Shown one piece after another: positions 40,067 to 49,451 of a stretch of 64,000 nt of DNA. The DNA is taken from assembly GCF_900609065.1 (NCBI RefSeq), contig NZ_UXAU01000013.1, forward strand, positions 1 through 64,000, read 5' to 3'. The position numbers and the translations under genes were made by a program. Under the pieces are notes generated by a model. That model saw only the letters and a program-made list of their open reading frames with translations. It did no database searches and had not been told where the DNA came from. This DNA comes from Arthrobacter ulcerisalmonis (GTDB lineage: Bacteria > Actinomycetota > Actinomycetes > Actinomycetales > Micrococcaceae). Position 1 is the stretch's first letter, and each line of letters opens with the position of its first letter.

Positions 40067-41386
40067 TTACTTCCCGCCAAGCTGGGCGGTTGGCGTTCGG
40101 AAGGTTTCCTTGGCGGTCAGCGCAGAGACGGCTGCCACCACACAGATCACGGCAGTAAAGATGCTGATCTGGACCCAGCCGCCGGGCCGGATGCCGCCCA
40201 TGGCAGCGACAATCGCTGGTGCGAAGCCGGCCATCAGGAAGCCCAGCTGCGTGCCAATGGCCAGACCCGAGAAGCGCACCTTGGTGCTGAACATCTCGGC
40301 GTAGAAAGACGGCCAGACGGCGTTCGAGGCTGCGTAGCCGAAGGAGAAGAAGCCGATGGCGGCCAGGAACATCAACGGAATGCTGCCGGATTCAAGGCTG
40401 AGGAGGAACACCGGGGTGAGGATGGCGCTGGCCACAGCACCGTAGATGAAGACGGGCTTGCGGCCGATCTTATCCGCGAGCCTGCCGAAAAGTGGCTGGG
40501 TGCCCAGGGCGACGAAGTTGGCGCCCACCACCAGCCAGAGCGTGGTGGTGCCGTCCACGCCAGCCACGGTTTTGGCGTAGCTGATGGCAAGGGTTCCGAA
40601 CACGGTGGAGACTGCAGCGATGAACGCGCAGCACACCACGCGGAGCACGTCGCGCCAGTGGCCCTTCATGAGGTCGGCCACGGGAAGCTTGGAAATCTGC
40701 GCGGTCTTCTGAGCCTCGGCAAACGCCGGCGGCTCGTGCAGGGTGCGACGGATGAAGAAGGCAACCAGGACAACGACGGCGCTCAACCAGAACGGGATGC
40801 GCCAGCCGATGCCGTACTTGATGTCGTCAGGGAGGGCCAGGACGGGGATGAACACCAGTGCAGCAAGGATCTGGCCGCCCTGCGTGCCGGTCAGGGTCCA
40901 TGAAGTGAAGAAGGCGCGGCGGTTGTCTGGAGCGTGTTCCAGCGTCATTGACGATGCGCCGGCCTGCTCACCGGCGGCAGACAGTCCTTGGGCCAGACGT
41001 GCCAGCACCAGCAACGCCGGCGCCCACCAACCCACAGTGTTGAAGTCAGGCAGGCAGCCGATCAGGAACGTTGAGGCTCCCATCAGCACCAGGGTAAACA
41101 TCAGGACTTTCTGCCTGCCGACCCGGTCGCCGAAGTGTCCAAGGATGACGGCACCAACTGGTCGGGCAATGTAGGCAAACCCAAACGTTGCAAACGACAT
41201 GATGGCGGCGTTGGCATCGGCGCTGGGGAAGAAGACGGTGGGGAAGATCAGCGCTGCTGCCGATCCAAAGATGAAGAAGTCGTAGTACTCGACGGCGCTG
41301 CCCAGGAAGCTGGCTAGGGCCGCCTTCTTTGGCGTCCCCTGCTGGCTGGCAGTTCCCTCTCCGGCGGACGGGAGTGTCTGGCTCAT
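40067..41386 (-). CDS. MHS-family MFS transporter, likely for quinate/shikimate
   Basis: A 439-residue 12-helix transporter: FLGSAVEYYDFFIFGSAAAL, FGHFGDRVGRQKVLMFTLVL-type loop between helices 2 and 3, and ARLAQGLSAAGEQAGAS, all typical of the metabolite:H+ symporter branch (ShiA-like). The first gene of the catabolic region, divergent from its IclR regulator. Shikimate/quinate as substrate is inferred from the neighbours; protocatechuate transport is possible. AAAGGAAC precedes ATG 41386. Confidence 0.8.
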   Translation of the reverse strand: MSQTLPSAGEGTASQQGTPKKAALASFLGSAVEYYDFFIFGSAAALIFPTVFFPSADANAAIMSFATFGFAYIARPVGAVILGHFGDRVGRQKVLMFTLVLMGASTFLIGCLPDFNTVGWWAPALLVLARLAQGLSAAGEQAGASSMTLEHAPDNRRAFFTSWTLTGTQGGQILAALVFIPVLALPDDIKYGIGWRIPFWLSAVVVLVAFFIRRTLHEPPAFAEAQKTAQISKLPVADLMKGHWRDVLRVVCCAFIAAVSTVFGTLAISYAKTVAGVDGTTTLWLVVGANFVALGTQPLFGRLADKIGRKPVFIYGAVASAILTPVFLLSLESGSIPLMFLAAIGFFSFGYAASNAVWPSFYAEMFSTKVRFSGLAIGTQLGFLMAGFAPAIVAAMGGIRPGGWVQISIFTAVICVVAAVSALTAKETFRTPTAQLGGK

Positions 41387-41612
41387 GAGGTTCCTTTGGT
41401 GTGACGACGGTGTCGGGAGTTTATGCGTGGATCCGCCGTTGTCCTGGTGAGACGTTCGCGGAGGGGCCCGATCTGAACTAGTCGGGGGGGTTAGTAGCCA
41501 CATGGTGGAAGCTTCTTTTGCGATACAGCAATGATGCCTGTGAGCCCCGTCACCTGTCAAGAAAAATAATCACTATCTAGAAATAGCTCTCATATTGTGG
41601 CAACATCAACTC
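41387..41612. other. Divergent promoter region of transporter and IclR regulator
   Basis: 226 bases, AT-rich near 41560-41600, with the overlapping short inverted sequence CTATCTAGAAATAG. An IclR operator is expected here. No clear canonical box can be assigned. Confidence 0.4.
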
Positions 41613-42437
41613 ATGAGTGTGAACCAAACCACAGCCGCATCCCTGCCGGACCCGGCCATCGAGCAGGAACCGGAAAAAGCGTCCCGCAGTACCGATATGG
41701 TGGGCAAGGCCTTGGGGTTGCTGGTCCTGCTGGGGGACGAGCCTAGGGGTGCCAGTGCTGCCGATATCTCCCGCCGGGCGGGCCTGCCCTTCAGCACCAC
41801 CTATCGCCTGCTTGGATCCCTGACGCGGGACGGCTTCGTGGACTATGAGCCGGACGGCCGCCGCTATCACCTGGGCCTGCGGATCTTCCAGCTGGGCCAG
41901 CGCGTGTCGAACCATCATGGATTTGCCGGCACGGCCATGCCTGTACTCCGGCGGGTGACCGAGCAGACGGGCGAAGCCACCATCCTCAGCGTGCGGGACG
42001 GTCATCATCACCTGACGGTCAACAAGGTGGACGGTCCGCAGATCTTCCGCGTGACCAGCGATCCGGGCCATCTGGGCTCACTGTCCACGACGGCGGTGGG
42101 GAAGGCGTTGGTGGCGTTTGCCGACGAGAGTGAGCGCGAGCAACTCCTGGCTGAGCTGCCCTTGGATGCCTTGACGGACAGGTCCATCACCGACCGGCAA
42201 GCCTTCCGGGCGGAAATCGAGCAGGTCCGCCAGCGCGGTTATGCCGTCATGGACGAAGAAAACGAGATGGGGATGCGAGCCGTGGCCGTCCCGCTGCTCA
42301 CCAATCAGGGGGTGGCCTTCGCATCCCTCGCTACGGCCGCGCCCGTTTTTCGGATCAGTGAGGAGGCGCTCGTTGCGCACGTTGCGCTCCTCCAGGAAGC
42401 GGCTGCGGAGCTTGCCGCACGGCTGCCGCAGCGCTAA
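41613..42437 (+). CDS. IclR-family regulator of the quinate/shikimate genes
   Basis: A 274-residue IclR protein: winged-helix ALGLLVLLGDEPRGASAADI and RAGLPFSTTYRLLGSLTRDG, then the ligand domain with LGHLGSLSTTAVGKALVAFA-type loop and RGYAVMDEENEMGMRAVAVP. IclR proteins of this type respond to aromatic or hydroaromatic acids. It is divergent from the transporter and precedes qsuD, so it likely controls both. ATG 41613 lacks a Shine-Dalgarno; the upstream in-frame start adds six residues. Confidence 0.88.
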   Translation: MSVNQTTAASLPDPAIEQEPEKASRSTDMVGKALGLLVLLGDEPRGASAADISRRAGLPFSTTYRLLGSLTRDGFVDYEPDGRRYHLGLRIFQLGQRVSNHHGFAGTAMPVLRRVTEQTGEATILSVRDGHHHLTVNKVDGPQIFRVTSDPGHLGSLSTTAVGKALVAFADESEREQLLAELPLDALTDRSITDRQAFRAEIEQVRQRGYAVMDEENEMGMRAVAVPLLTNQGVAFASLATAAPVFRISEEALVAHVALLQEAAAELAARLPQR

Positions 42438-42566
42438 TTCTGTTCGCATGACGAACATGCGTGCGACTAGTGAACAAATACTGTACTGTCATTATTACCA
42501 CCGAAAGGCCCTCGTCCCGTTTACCGGGCGCTGCCACCCGGTGCCGTTACCGAAGGAGCTGAACGG
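42438..42566. promoter_or_regulatory. Promoter region of the quinate/pca genes
   Basis: AT-rich between 42460 and 42510 (AACAAATACTGTACTGTCAT) before the long gene series. The start of qsuD has GAAGGAGC just upstream. A likely IclR binding target; no box confirmed. Confidence 0.45.
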
Positions 42567-43448
42567 ATGAGTCTTCTAACTGAGTCCTACCTGGTAGGAC
42601 TGGTTGGCGATGGCGTTTTGCCATCACTCACGCCGCCCATGCACGAGCACGAAGGCGACGTCCTCGGCGTCCGCTACCTCTACCGCCCCATCGACCTGCT
42701 GGACCTGCAACTGCCAGGGACCGCCGTCGGGAATCTTCTCCAGCAGGCCCGGACACTGGGCTTCAACGGACTCAACGTCACCCACCCGTGCAAGCAGCTG
42801 GTCCTCGAATACCTCGACGAGGTCACCCCGGACGCGCGGCGGCTGGGAGCAGTGAACACCGTGCTGATCCGGGACGGCAGGTTCGTGGGACACAACACCG
42901 ACTGTTCGGGGTTTGGCGCGGCTCTGGCTGGCGGGCTCCCCGATGCTGCCCTGGACCGCGTAGTGCAGTTGGGCGCTGGTGGCGCCGGCTCGGCGGTGGC
43001 ATACGCGCTCCTGAGCGCCGGCGTCCAGATTCTTGATCTGGTGGACGTCGATCCAGCACGGGCGGCCGCCCGCACCGCCGAACTCGCGGGATTCTTCCCC
43101 AGCGCCACGGTCACGGCCCATGCCCCCGAAGAGCTGCCGGCGTTGATGCCAGCCGCGGACGGCCTGGTGCATTGCACCCCCATTGGCATGGCAGCCCATC
43201 CAGGCGTCCCCCTGGACCTGGCGCTGCTGGAGCCCCGGCACTGGGTGGCAGACATTGTCTACCGCCCCATCGACACCGAACTCATCCGCGCCGCTCGCGC
43301 CAAGGGCTGCGCAGTGCTCGACGGCGGCCGCATGGCTGTTGCGCAGGCGGCAGATTCCTTCCGCATCTTCACCGGCCTGGAACCCGACGCCGAACGGATG
43401 CGCGCGCACTTCCTGGACCTCGTGGCCGCAGAGGCCGTGGCCGCCTGA
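42567..43448 (+). CDS. qsuD: Quinate/shikimate dehydrogenase
   Basis: A 293-residue shikimate-dehydrogenase-family enzyme: SLTPPMHEHE at 20-29, NVTHPCKQ with catalytic Lys76, GHNTDCSGFG with Asp112, and the nucleotide loop GAGGAGSA at 136-143. The SxTPxMHExE pattern is seen in actinobacterial QsuD and AroE3-type enzymes rather than biosynthetic AroE. It would oxidise quinate or shikimate to 3-dehydroquinate or 3-dehydroshikimate. Followed by the dehydratase with one base of overlap (TGATG). Confidence 0.88.
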   Translation: MSLLTESYLVGLVGDGVLPSLTPPMHEHEGDVLGVRYLYRPIDLLDLQLPGTAVGNLLQQARTLGFNGLNVTHPCKQLVLEYLDEVTPDARRLGAVNTVLIRDGRFVGHNTDCSGFGAALAGGLPDAALDRVVQLGAGGAGSAVAYALLSAGVQILDLVDVDPARAAARTAELAGFFPSATVTAHAPEELPALMPAADGLVHCTPIGMAAHPGVPLDLALLEPRHWVADIVYRPIDTELIRAARAKGCAVLDGGRMAVAQAADSFRIFTGLEPDAERMRAHFLDLVAAEAVAA

Positions 43449-45307
43449 TGCGCACCGGAATCGCCACTGTCTGCCTGTCAGGCACGCTCAAGGAAAAGAT
43501 GCAGGCCTGCGCGATTGCTGGCTTTGACGGAATCGAGATCTTCGAACAAGACCTCGTCACGTCCCCGCTGCCGCCCGAAGACCTCCGCAAAATGGCGGCC
43601 GATCTGGGCCTCACCCTTGACCTGTACCAGCCGTTCCGCGACTTCGACAGCGTCACCGAGGACCTGCTGGCCGCCAACCTGCACCGCGCCGATGCAAAAT
43701 TCCGGCTGATGTCCCGGCTCGGCATGGACACCATCCTGGTCTGCAGCAATGTGGCCACGGCCAGCATCGACAGCGACGAGCTCCGGCAGGATCAACTGGC
43801 GCAGCTGGCCCACTTGGCCGGTGAGCACGGTGTGAAAGTGGCCTATGAGGCGCTGGCCTGGGGTAAGTACGTCAACGACTACGAACACGCGCATCGCCTG
43901 GTAGCTGCAGTGGACCACCCGAACCTGGGCACCTGCCTTGACTCCTTCCACATCCTGTCCCGTAACTGGGACACTGCGCCCATTGAAGCGCTGGATCCTG
44001 CCAAGATCTTCTTCGTCCAGGTAGCCGACGCGCCCAAGCTCGCCATGGACGTCCTGTCCTGGAGCCGGCACTACCGGGTCTTCCCCGGCGAGGGCCAGTT
44101 CGCGCTGGCCAAGTTCATGGCGCACGTGGTGCGGTGCGGCTACTCCGGACCCGTCTCGCTCGAGATCTTCAACGACGTTTTCCGCCAGTCAGACGTGGAG
44201 CGGACCGCCGTGGACGGCATGCGGTCGCTCATCTGGTTGGAAGAACAGACTGCTAAGTGGCTCGACGCCGAGGCCGCGCCCGGCGGTGGGTCCCGGCGTC
44301 GTTATTCGATGGAACTGGCCACGCTGCCGCAGGTGACCGAGCCTGCGGGCTGGAATTTCGCCGAGGTTCGCGCCACGGAAACCGCCGGCCTGGAGGCTGT
44401 CCTTGGCCAGTTGGGCTTCGCTTTCAACGGCAGGCACCGCACCAAGGACGTGCAGCTGTGGACCATGGGGGCCGCGCGCGTGGTCATCAACGAGGCCCCG
44501 GCTGCCGGCGCCGCACCGGCCATTTCGGCGTTGGGGTTCGACGTCGATTCGCCCGTCATGTCCGCCGCCCGGGCCCAGCAACTCAAGGCCCCCGCGGTCC
44601 CCCGGAAGAGCCAGGCCAACGAGGAAGTGTTCCAAGGCTTCGCGGCACCTGATTCCACCGAGGTCTTCCTCTGCCAGGGCAACGCCGACGGAACCGCTGC
44701 GTGGACGTCGGAATTCGGTGCCGGAGCGCCCGTAGAGGCAGCCGGCACGGGGACCGTCATTGACCACATCAACCTGGCCCAGCCGTGGCAGCATTTCGAC
44801 GAAGCTGTCCTGTTCTACACCTCGGCGCTGGCATTGGCTCCACAGCCCTTCGCCGAAGTCCCCAGCCCCACCGGCCTGGTGCGCTCGCAGGTGATGCTGA
44901 GCGCCGACCGGTCAGTCCGGCTGGTGCTGAATTTGGCCCCGCTGATCCAGCAGGACGGCGCGCAGGGCAACTACCAGGAACACATTGCCTTCGCCGTCAC
45001 TGACCTGGTGGCAACGGCCCGCGCAGCCCGGGACAGGGGGCTGGAGTTCCTGCAGATCCCAGCCAACTACTACGAGGACCTCGCCGCGCGGTTCGGCCTG
45101 GAGCCGGACTTCCTGGCCACGCTCCAAGAGCTGAATCTGCTCTACGACCGGGATGCGGACGGCGAGTTCCTGCACTTCTACACCGCCACCATCGGCAGCG
45201 TATTTTTCGAGATGGTGGAACGTCGCGGCAGCTACGACGGGTACGGCGCCCCCAACGCGCCAGTCCGCCACGCCGTCCAATACGACCACCTGAACCGGAC
45301 CACGTAG
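43448..45307 (+). CDS. qsuB: 3-Dehydroshikimate dehydratase fused to an HPPD-like domain
   Basis: A 619-residue two-domain protein. The N-terminal TIM barrel has FDGIEIFEQDLV, VAYEALAWGKYVNDYEHA, NLGTCLDSFHIL, FFVQVADAP and VSLEIFND, supplying the Glu-Asp-Gln-Glu metal ligands of QuiC/AsbF-type 3-dehydroshikimate dehydratases. The C-terminal half resembles 4-hydroxyphenylpyruvate dioxygenase: DHINLAQPW, EHIAFAVTDL and FFEMVERRGSYDGYG keep the 2-His-1-Glu pattern. It forms protocatechuate; the second domain's role is not established. Confidence 0.88.
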   Translation: MRTGIATVCLSGTLKEKMQACAIAGFDGIEIFEQDLVTSPLPPEDLRKMAADLGLTLDLYQPFRDFDSVTEDLLAANLHRADAKFRLMSRLGMDTILVCSNVATASIDSDELRQDQLAQLAHLAGEHGVKVAYEALAWGKYVNDYEHAHRLVAAVDHPNLGTCLDSFHILSRNWDTAPIEALDPAKIFFVQVADAPKLAMDVLSWSRHYRVFPGEGQFALAKFMAHVVRCGYSGPVSLEIFNDVFRQSDVERTAVDGMRSLIWLEEQTAKWLDAEAAPGGGSRRRYSMELATLPQVTEPAGWNFAEVRATETAGLEAVLGQLGFAFNGRHRTKDVQLWTMGAARVVINEAPAAGAAPAISALGFDVDSPVMSAARAQQLKAPAVPRKSQANEEVFQGFAAPDSTEVFLCQGNADGTAAWTSEFGAGAPVEAAGTGTVIDHINLAQPWQHFDEAVLFYTSALALAPQPFAEVPSPTGLVRSQVMLSADRSVRLVLNLAPLIQQDGAQGNYQEHIAFAVTDLVATARAARDRGLEFLQIPANYYEDLAARFGLEPDFLATLQELNLLYDRDADGEFLHFYTATIGSVFFEMVERRGSYDGYGAPNAPVRHAVQYDHLNRTT

Positions 45308-45326
45308 CTCCAGAAAGGAGCCCACC

Positions 45327-46193
45327 ATGACGAACCAGACCAGCACCGACGCGGACGAACTTGTCCCGGCTGCCGAGCCCCAGGCCGGACACGCGCCCCT
45401 GGATTCGGCCGCGGAGACGCAGCAAGATCTCAGCGCAGAGATTGCCGGGCTGAGCGCGGCCTACGCCAAGGCCCGGCAGGACGGCGCTGCGGCAGAGACC
45501 CAGCCCCGGTTGGACTTCGCCCCCTACCGCAGCAGCATTCTGCGCCACCCCACCAAGAACCTGCACCACGCCGATCCGGAAACCATCGAGTTGTACTCAC
45601 CCGCGTTCGGCCACCAGGACGTGCATGCGTTGGAGTCTGACCTGACCATCCAGCACAGCGGCGAGCCGCAGGGTGAGCGGATCATCGTGGCCGGCAAGGT
45701 CCTTGACGGTGACGGACGCCCGGTGGCCGGCCAGTTGGTGGAAATCTGGCAGGCCAACTCTTCCGGCCGCTACATCCACAAGCGCGACCAGCACCCGGCA
45801 CCGCTTGACCCGCACTTCACCGGCGTGGGCCGCTGCATCACGGGACCGGACGGCTCCTACCGGTTCACCACTATCAAGCCCGGCGCCTACCCGTGGAAGA
45901 ACCACCTGAATGCCTGGCGGCCGGCGCACATCCACTTCTCGCTCTTCGGCCAGGAATTCACCCAGCGCATCATCACCCAGATGTACTTCCCCGGCGACCA
46001 GTTGTTCCCGCTGGATCCCATCTACCAGTCAATCGTTGACCAGGACGCCCGCGACCGCCTGGTGGCCAGCTATGACCACGATCTGACCCAGCCCGAATGG
46101 GCGCTGGGGTACAACTGGGACATCGTCCTGACCGGGTCACAGCGGACCTGGACCGAAAATGAGGCGCATGGCGCTGCCGGAGATGAGGAATAA
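45327..46193 (+). CDS. pcaH: Protocatechuate 3,4-dioxygenase beta subunit
   Basis: A 288-residue subunit. The ferric ligands are Tyr149, Tyr188, His201 and His203 (GRYIHKRDQ, YPWKNHLNAW, RPAHIHFS), with spacing 39, 13 and 2 exactly as in Pseudomonas PcaH. It cleaves protocatechuate to 3-carboxymuconate with PcaG. About 55 extra N-terminal residues, acidic and Ala-rich, are unusual for the family. GAAAGGAGC precedes the ATG. Confidence 0.97.
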   Translation: MTNQTSTDADELVPAAEPQAGHAPLDSAAETQQDLSAEIAGLSAAYAKARQDGAAAETQPRLDFAPYRSSILRHPTKNLHHADPETIELYSPAFGHQDVHALESDLTIQHSGEPQGERIIVAGKVLDGDGRPVAGQLVEIWQANSSGRYIHKRDQHPAPLDPHFTGVGRCITGPDGSYRFTTIKPGAYPWKNHLNAWRPAHIHFSLFGQEFTQRIITQMYFPGDQLFPLDPIYQSIVDQDARDRLVASYDHDLTQPEWALGYNWDIVLTGSQRTWTENEAHGAAGDEE

Positions 46194-46194
46194 G

Positions 46195-46755
46195 ATGACG
46201 TCCCCCAAGCTCATTGCCACCCCCGCCCAGACCGTGGGCCCCTTCTACGGCTACGCCCTGCCGTTCGCCAAGGACAACGAACTCCTTGCGCCGGGTTCCG
46301 CTGGCAGCATTCGGCTGCAGGGCACCGTGTACGACGGCGCAGGTACGGCCATTCCCGACGCCATCCTGGAGATCTGGCAGGCCGACGCCGCCGGCAACGT
46401 GGTGCAGCAGACCGGTTCGCTGGTCCGCGACGGCTACACGTTCACGGGGTGGGGGCGCGCCGCCGTCGGCAATTCCGGCCGGTACACCTTCACCACCGTT
46501 AACCCGGGATCCACCGCCCCCGGATCGGCGCCCTTCATCTCCGTGGTGGTCTTTGCCCGCGGCCTCATGAACAGGCTGTTCACCAGGGTCTACCTGCCAG
46601 AAGACACCGAAGCCCTGGCCAATGACCCGCTGCTGAGCTCGCTTCCCGCTGACCGCCGGTCCACCCTGATTGCCCGCCGTGACCCGGACGGCGGTTTGAC
46701 GTGGGACATCCGCCTGCAGGGCGAAGGCGAGACAGTCTTCCTGGACTTCCAGTGA
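46195..46755 (+). CDS. pcaG: Protocatechuate 3,4-dioxygenase alpha subunit
   Basis: A 186-residue subunit with TPAQTVGPFYGYALPF, LEIWQADAAGNVVQQ and TGWGRAAVGNSGRYTFTTVN, matching PcaG; it lacks the iron ligands, as expected. It pairs with PcaH in the (alpha-beta-iron)12 enzyme. ATG 46195 follows pcaH by one base and has TGAGGAA upstream. Its stop overlaps pcaB. Confidence 0.95.
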   Translation: MTSPKLIATPAQTVGPFYGYALPFAKDNELLAPGSAGSIRLQGTVYDGAGTAIPDAILEIWQADAAGNVVQQTGSLVRDGYTFTGWGRAAVGNSGRYTFTTVNPGSTAPGSAPFISVVVFARGLMNRLFTRVYLPEDTEALANDPLLSSLPADRRSTLIARRDPDGGLTWDIRLQGEGETVFLDFQ

Positions 46756-48200
46756 CGGACGAGGGGTTGTTGAGTCCGGTCTCGGCGTCGCCGTCGGTCG
46801 CTGCGGTGACCGGTGACCGCGCCGTGCTGGCCGCCATCCTCGACGTCGAGGCTGGCTGGGCTGCCGTGCTGGTGGCTGCCGGCCTGGCGCCTGAGGGAAC
46901 CGCCGCCGTCGTGGCCTCAGCTGCGGACCCGGACCGGTACGACGTCGCCGACATCGCGCACCGGGCCCAAGGCGGCGGCAACCCCGTCATCCCGCTGCTT
47001 AACGATCTACGGCGGCACGTGGCTGCGCTCGACACCGCCGGACTTGGCGCTGGCAAAGCCGTTCACACGTCACTGACCAGCCAGGACGTCCTGGACACGG
47101 CGCTGATGCTGGTGGCCAGGAAGGCAGTTGCCGCGCTGCTCACCGATCTTCGCGGGGCAACGAACGCGCTTGCTGCGCTTGCCGAACACCATGCGGCTAC
47201 GTTGGCCGTGGGCCGGAGCCTGACCCAGCATTCGCTGCCCTACACCTTTGGGCTGCGGTCGGCGCAATGGTTCCAAGGCCTCGCTGCGGCCGGCCGGCAG
47301 CTGGCGGAGCTGGATTTTCCCGTGCAGTTTGGTGGGGCGGCCGGGACCTTGGCCGCAGGGACCGTCCTGACCCAGGGCACGTCCCACACTCCCTTCAGCC
47401 TTGCCGATGATCTGGCCAGCCAGCTTGGCCTGGCACCAACCCCGGCCCCGTGGCACACGAACCGGCTGGCCGTCACGGCGCTCGGAAACGCGCTCGCCGC
47501 AACCCTGGACGCCGCTGGAAAGATCGCCACTGACGTATTGTTCATGAGCCGGCCCGAGGTGACGGAAGTGGCCGAACCACGGGCTGCTGGGCGTGGTGTT
47601 TCCTCCGCGATGCCACAGAAGCAAAATCCGGTCCTCTCGGTCCTCGTCCGCAGTGCCGCATTGCAGGGGCCGCAGCTCGTGGCCCAACTGCACCTGGCCG
47701 CCGCGACCTTCAACGATGAACGCCCGGACGCCGCCTGGCACCTCGAGTGGCCTGCCCTCCGGGGTCTGCTCCGGTTGGGCCTGGCCGCAGCAGGGCACCT
47801 GCGCGAGCTTGCCGAAGGCCTGCAGGTCTTTCCTGCCGCGCTGACCCGCAACCTTGGCCTCGCCGGACCGCTGCTGCTTGCCGAAGGTGTCAGCGCCGCC
47901 GTCGCGCCGTTGCTGTCCGAGCGTGCTGGCCGGAGCGGCAAGGACCAGCTCCAGGACGTGGTGGACCAGACGTTGGCCGTGCCCGCGGAGGACCAGGGCG
48001 TCACCTATCAGCGGCTCCTCCGCACAGCGGTTCCGCAGGAACTTCTCTCGGACGACCGGCTTGCCGATCTTCTTGATCCTGCCAACTATGTGGGCCAGGC
48101 CGCGGAAATCGCCCGCCGGATCCTGGCCGCCTACCCAGAATTTACCCATGCACGCCACGGGTCCGCAGACCCCCGCCAGAACGGAGCCACCCATGGCTGA
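46752..48200 (+). CDS. pcaB: 3-Carboxy-cis,cis-muconate cycloisomerase
   Basis: A 482-residue fumarase/aspartase superfamily enzyme with SSAMPQKQNP at 284-293, HTSLTSQDVLDTALML and GRSLTQHSLPYTFGL. It turns 3-carboxymuconate into the gamma-carboxymuconolactone. GTG 46752 is used: it overlaps the pcaG stop by 4 nt (GTGA) and the longer frame lies in pcaG. The C-terminus is short compared with Pseudomonas PcaB but complete. Confidence 0.94.
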   Translation: MTDEGLLSPVSASPSVAAVTGDRAVLAAILDVEAGWAAVLVAAGLAPEGTAAVVASAADPDRYDVADIAHRAQGGGNPVIPLLNDLRRHVAALDTAGLGAGKAVHTSLTSQDVLDTALMLVARKAVAALLTDLRGATNALAALAEHHAATLAVGRSLTQHSLPYTFGLRSAQWFQGLAAAGRQLAELDFPVQFGGAAGTLAAGTVLTQGTSHTPFSLADDLASQLGLAPTPAPWHTNRLAVTALGNALAATLDAAGKIATDVLFMSRPEVTEVAEPRAAGRGVSSAMPQKQNPVLSVLVRSAALQGPQLVAQLHLAAATFNDERPDAAWHLEWPALRGLLRLGLAAAGHLRELAEGLQVFPAALTRNLGLAGPLLLAEGVSAAVAPLLSERAGRSGKDQLQDVVDQTLAVPAEDQGVTYQRLLRTAVPQELLSDDRLADLLDPANYVGQAAEIARRILAAYPEFTHARHGSADPRQNGATHG

Positions 48201-49014
48201 ACCAACACTGAAGGCAGTCCTGCTGTCCCCGGAACGAGACCTCGGTGACCGGCCGCTGCTGGTGGTGGGCCCCTCCCTGGGTACCGCTGCCACCGTATTG
48301 TGGGGCGCCACGGCGGGACTCCTGGCCAATGACTTCGATGTGGTGGCTTGGGACCTGCCCGGTCACGGCGTCTCACCCAAGGCCAGCGAACCGTTTGCCG
48401 TGGCGGATCTCGCCTCGGCTGTAGTAACGCTGGTGGACTCGATCGCGCCCGGCACCAACTTCCACTACGCCGGCGTCTCCCTGGGCGGCGCCACCGGGCT
48501 GCAACTCGGGGTGGCGCACGGGGACAGGGTCAAAAGCCTGTCCATCCAGTGCTCAGGGGCCAAGATCGGGACGCCGGAAGCCTGGCTTGACCGCGCCGAG
48601 CTAGTCCGTGCGCAAGGCACGCCGGTCCTCATCCAAGGCTCCGCCGAACGATGGTTTGCCCCCGGCTTCATGGACCGTGCGCCCGAACTTAGCAGCCACT
48701 TGCTGCACTCGCTGCGGGACGCTGACCCCACGAGCTACGCGTTCTGCTGCGAGGCGCTCGCTGCCTATGACGTCCGCACCCACTTAGCCGGTATCAAGGT
48801 TCCCACCCAGGCCGTTGCCGGTGCCGCAGATACTGTGGTGCCGCCGTCGTTCGCCGAAGAAATCGCTGCCGGCATCACCGCGGGCGGTGGCACGGCAAAC
48901 GCGGTGACCTTGGAAGGCGTGGCGCATTTGGCCCCCGCCGAGGCACCTGCCCACGTGGCGGAACTGTTGCGCAGCCTCATTGGCTGGGCGGAAACGCTGG
49001 AGGTCGGCAAATGA
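48193..49014 (+). CDS. pcaD: 3-Oxoadipate enol-lactone hydrolase
   Basis: A 273-residue alpha/beta hydrolase: oxyanion VGPSLGTAATVL, nucleophile Ser96 in GVSLGG, later AGAADTVVPP carrying the acid and GVAHLAP the His. It converts the enol-lactone to beta-ketoadipate. Not fused to PcaC (unlike Streptomyces PcaL), as the two genes overlap by 4 nt (ATGA) but keep separate frames. The start overlaps pcaB by 8 nt. Confidence 0.94.
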   Translation: MAEPTLKAVLLSPERDLGDRPLLVVGPSLGTAATVLWGATAGLLANDFDVVAWDLPGHGVSPKASEPFAVADLASAVVTLVDSIAPGTNFHYAGVSLGGATGLQLGVAHGDRVKSLSIQCSGAKIGTPEAWLDRAELVRAQGTPVLIQGSAERWFAPGFMDRAPELSSHLLHSLRDADPTSYAFCCEALAAYDVRTHLAGIKVPTQAVAGAADTVVPPSFAEEIAAGITAGGGTANAVTLEGVAHLAPAEAPAHVAELLRSLIGWAETLEVGK

Positions 49015-49451
49015 GCGCGGACGCTCGCCACGGCGCGGTGCAGCCGGAGGCGACCAGCCAGGAGATTTACGACGGCGGGATGGCCGTGCGGCGTGAGGTG
49101 CTCGGCGCGGCGCACGTGGACCGGGCCAACGCCCGGAAGGACGATTTCACCGAAGATTTCCAGGACATGATCACGCGGATCGCGTGGGGTGGGATCTGGA
49201 CCAGGCCCGGGATTTCCCGGCAGATGCGCTCCGCGGTGACCATTACCGCAATGGTGGCGCACGGTCATTGGGAGGAGCTGGCCATGCATATCCGCGCGGC
49301 CATCACCAACGGCCTGAGCAGGGATGAGATCAAGGAGATCCTGCTCCAGACAGCAATCTACTGCGGTGTGCCGTCGGCCAACACCGCATTCAAGACGGCG
49401 CAGCAGGTGTTTGCGGAGCTGGACACCGCTGCGTCCCCCTCTCCCAACTAG
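49011..49451 (+). CDS. pcaC: 4-Carboxymuconolactone decarboxylase
   Basis: A 146-residue protein with FQDMITRIAWGGIWTRPGIS, VTITAMVAHGHWEELAMHIR and LLQTAIYCGVPSANTAFK, diagnostic of PcaC. It decarboxylates the lactone before PcaD. The stop codon TAG lies in the left arm of a 66-bp palindrome, so pcaHGBDC probably ends transcription partly here. Confidence 0.96.
   Translation: MSADARHGAVQPEATSQEIYDGGMAVRREVLGAAHVDRANARKDDFTEDFQDMITRIAWGGIWTRPGISRQMRSAVTITAMVAHGHWEELAMHIRAAITNGLSRDEIKEILLQTAIYCGVPSANTAFKTAQQVFAELDTAASPSPN

Noticed and set aside
47070-48329. 419-codon minus-strand open frame opposite pcaB
   Set aside because: No domain recognised, while pcaB has its signature SSAMPQKQNP and both overlaps expected in the pca gene series.
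48193-49451. PcaL fusion (PcaD-PcaC) as in some actinobacteria
   Set aside because: The pcaD frame stops at 49014 and pcaC starts with its own ATG at 49011 in another frame, so they are separate proteins.
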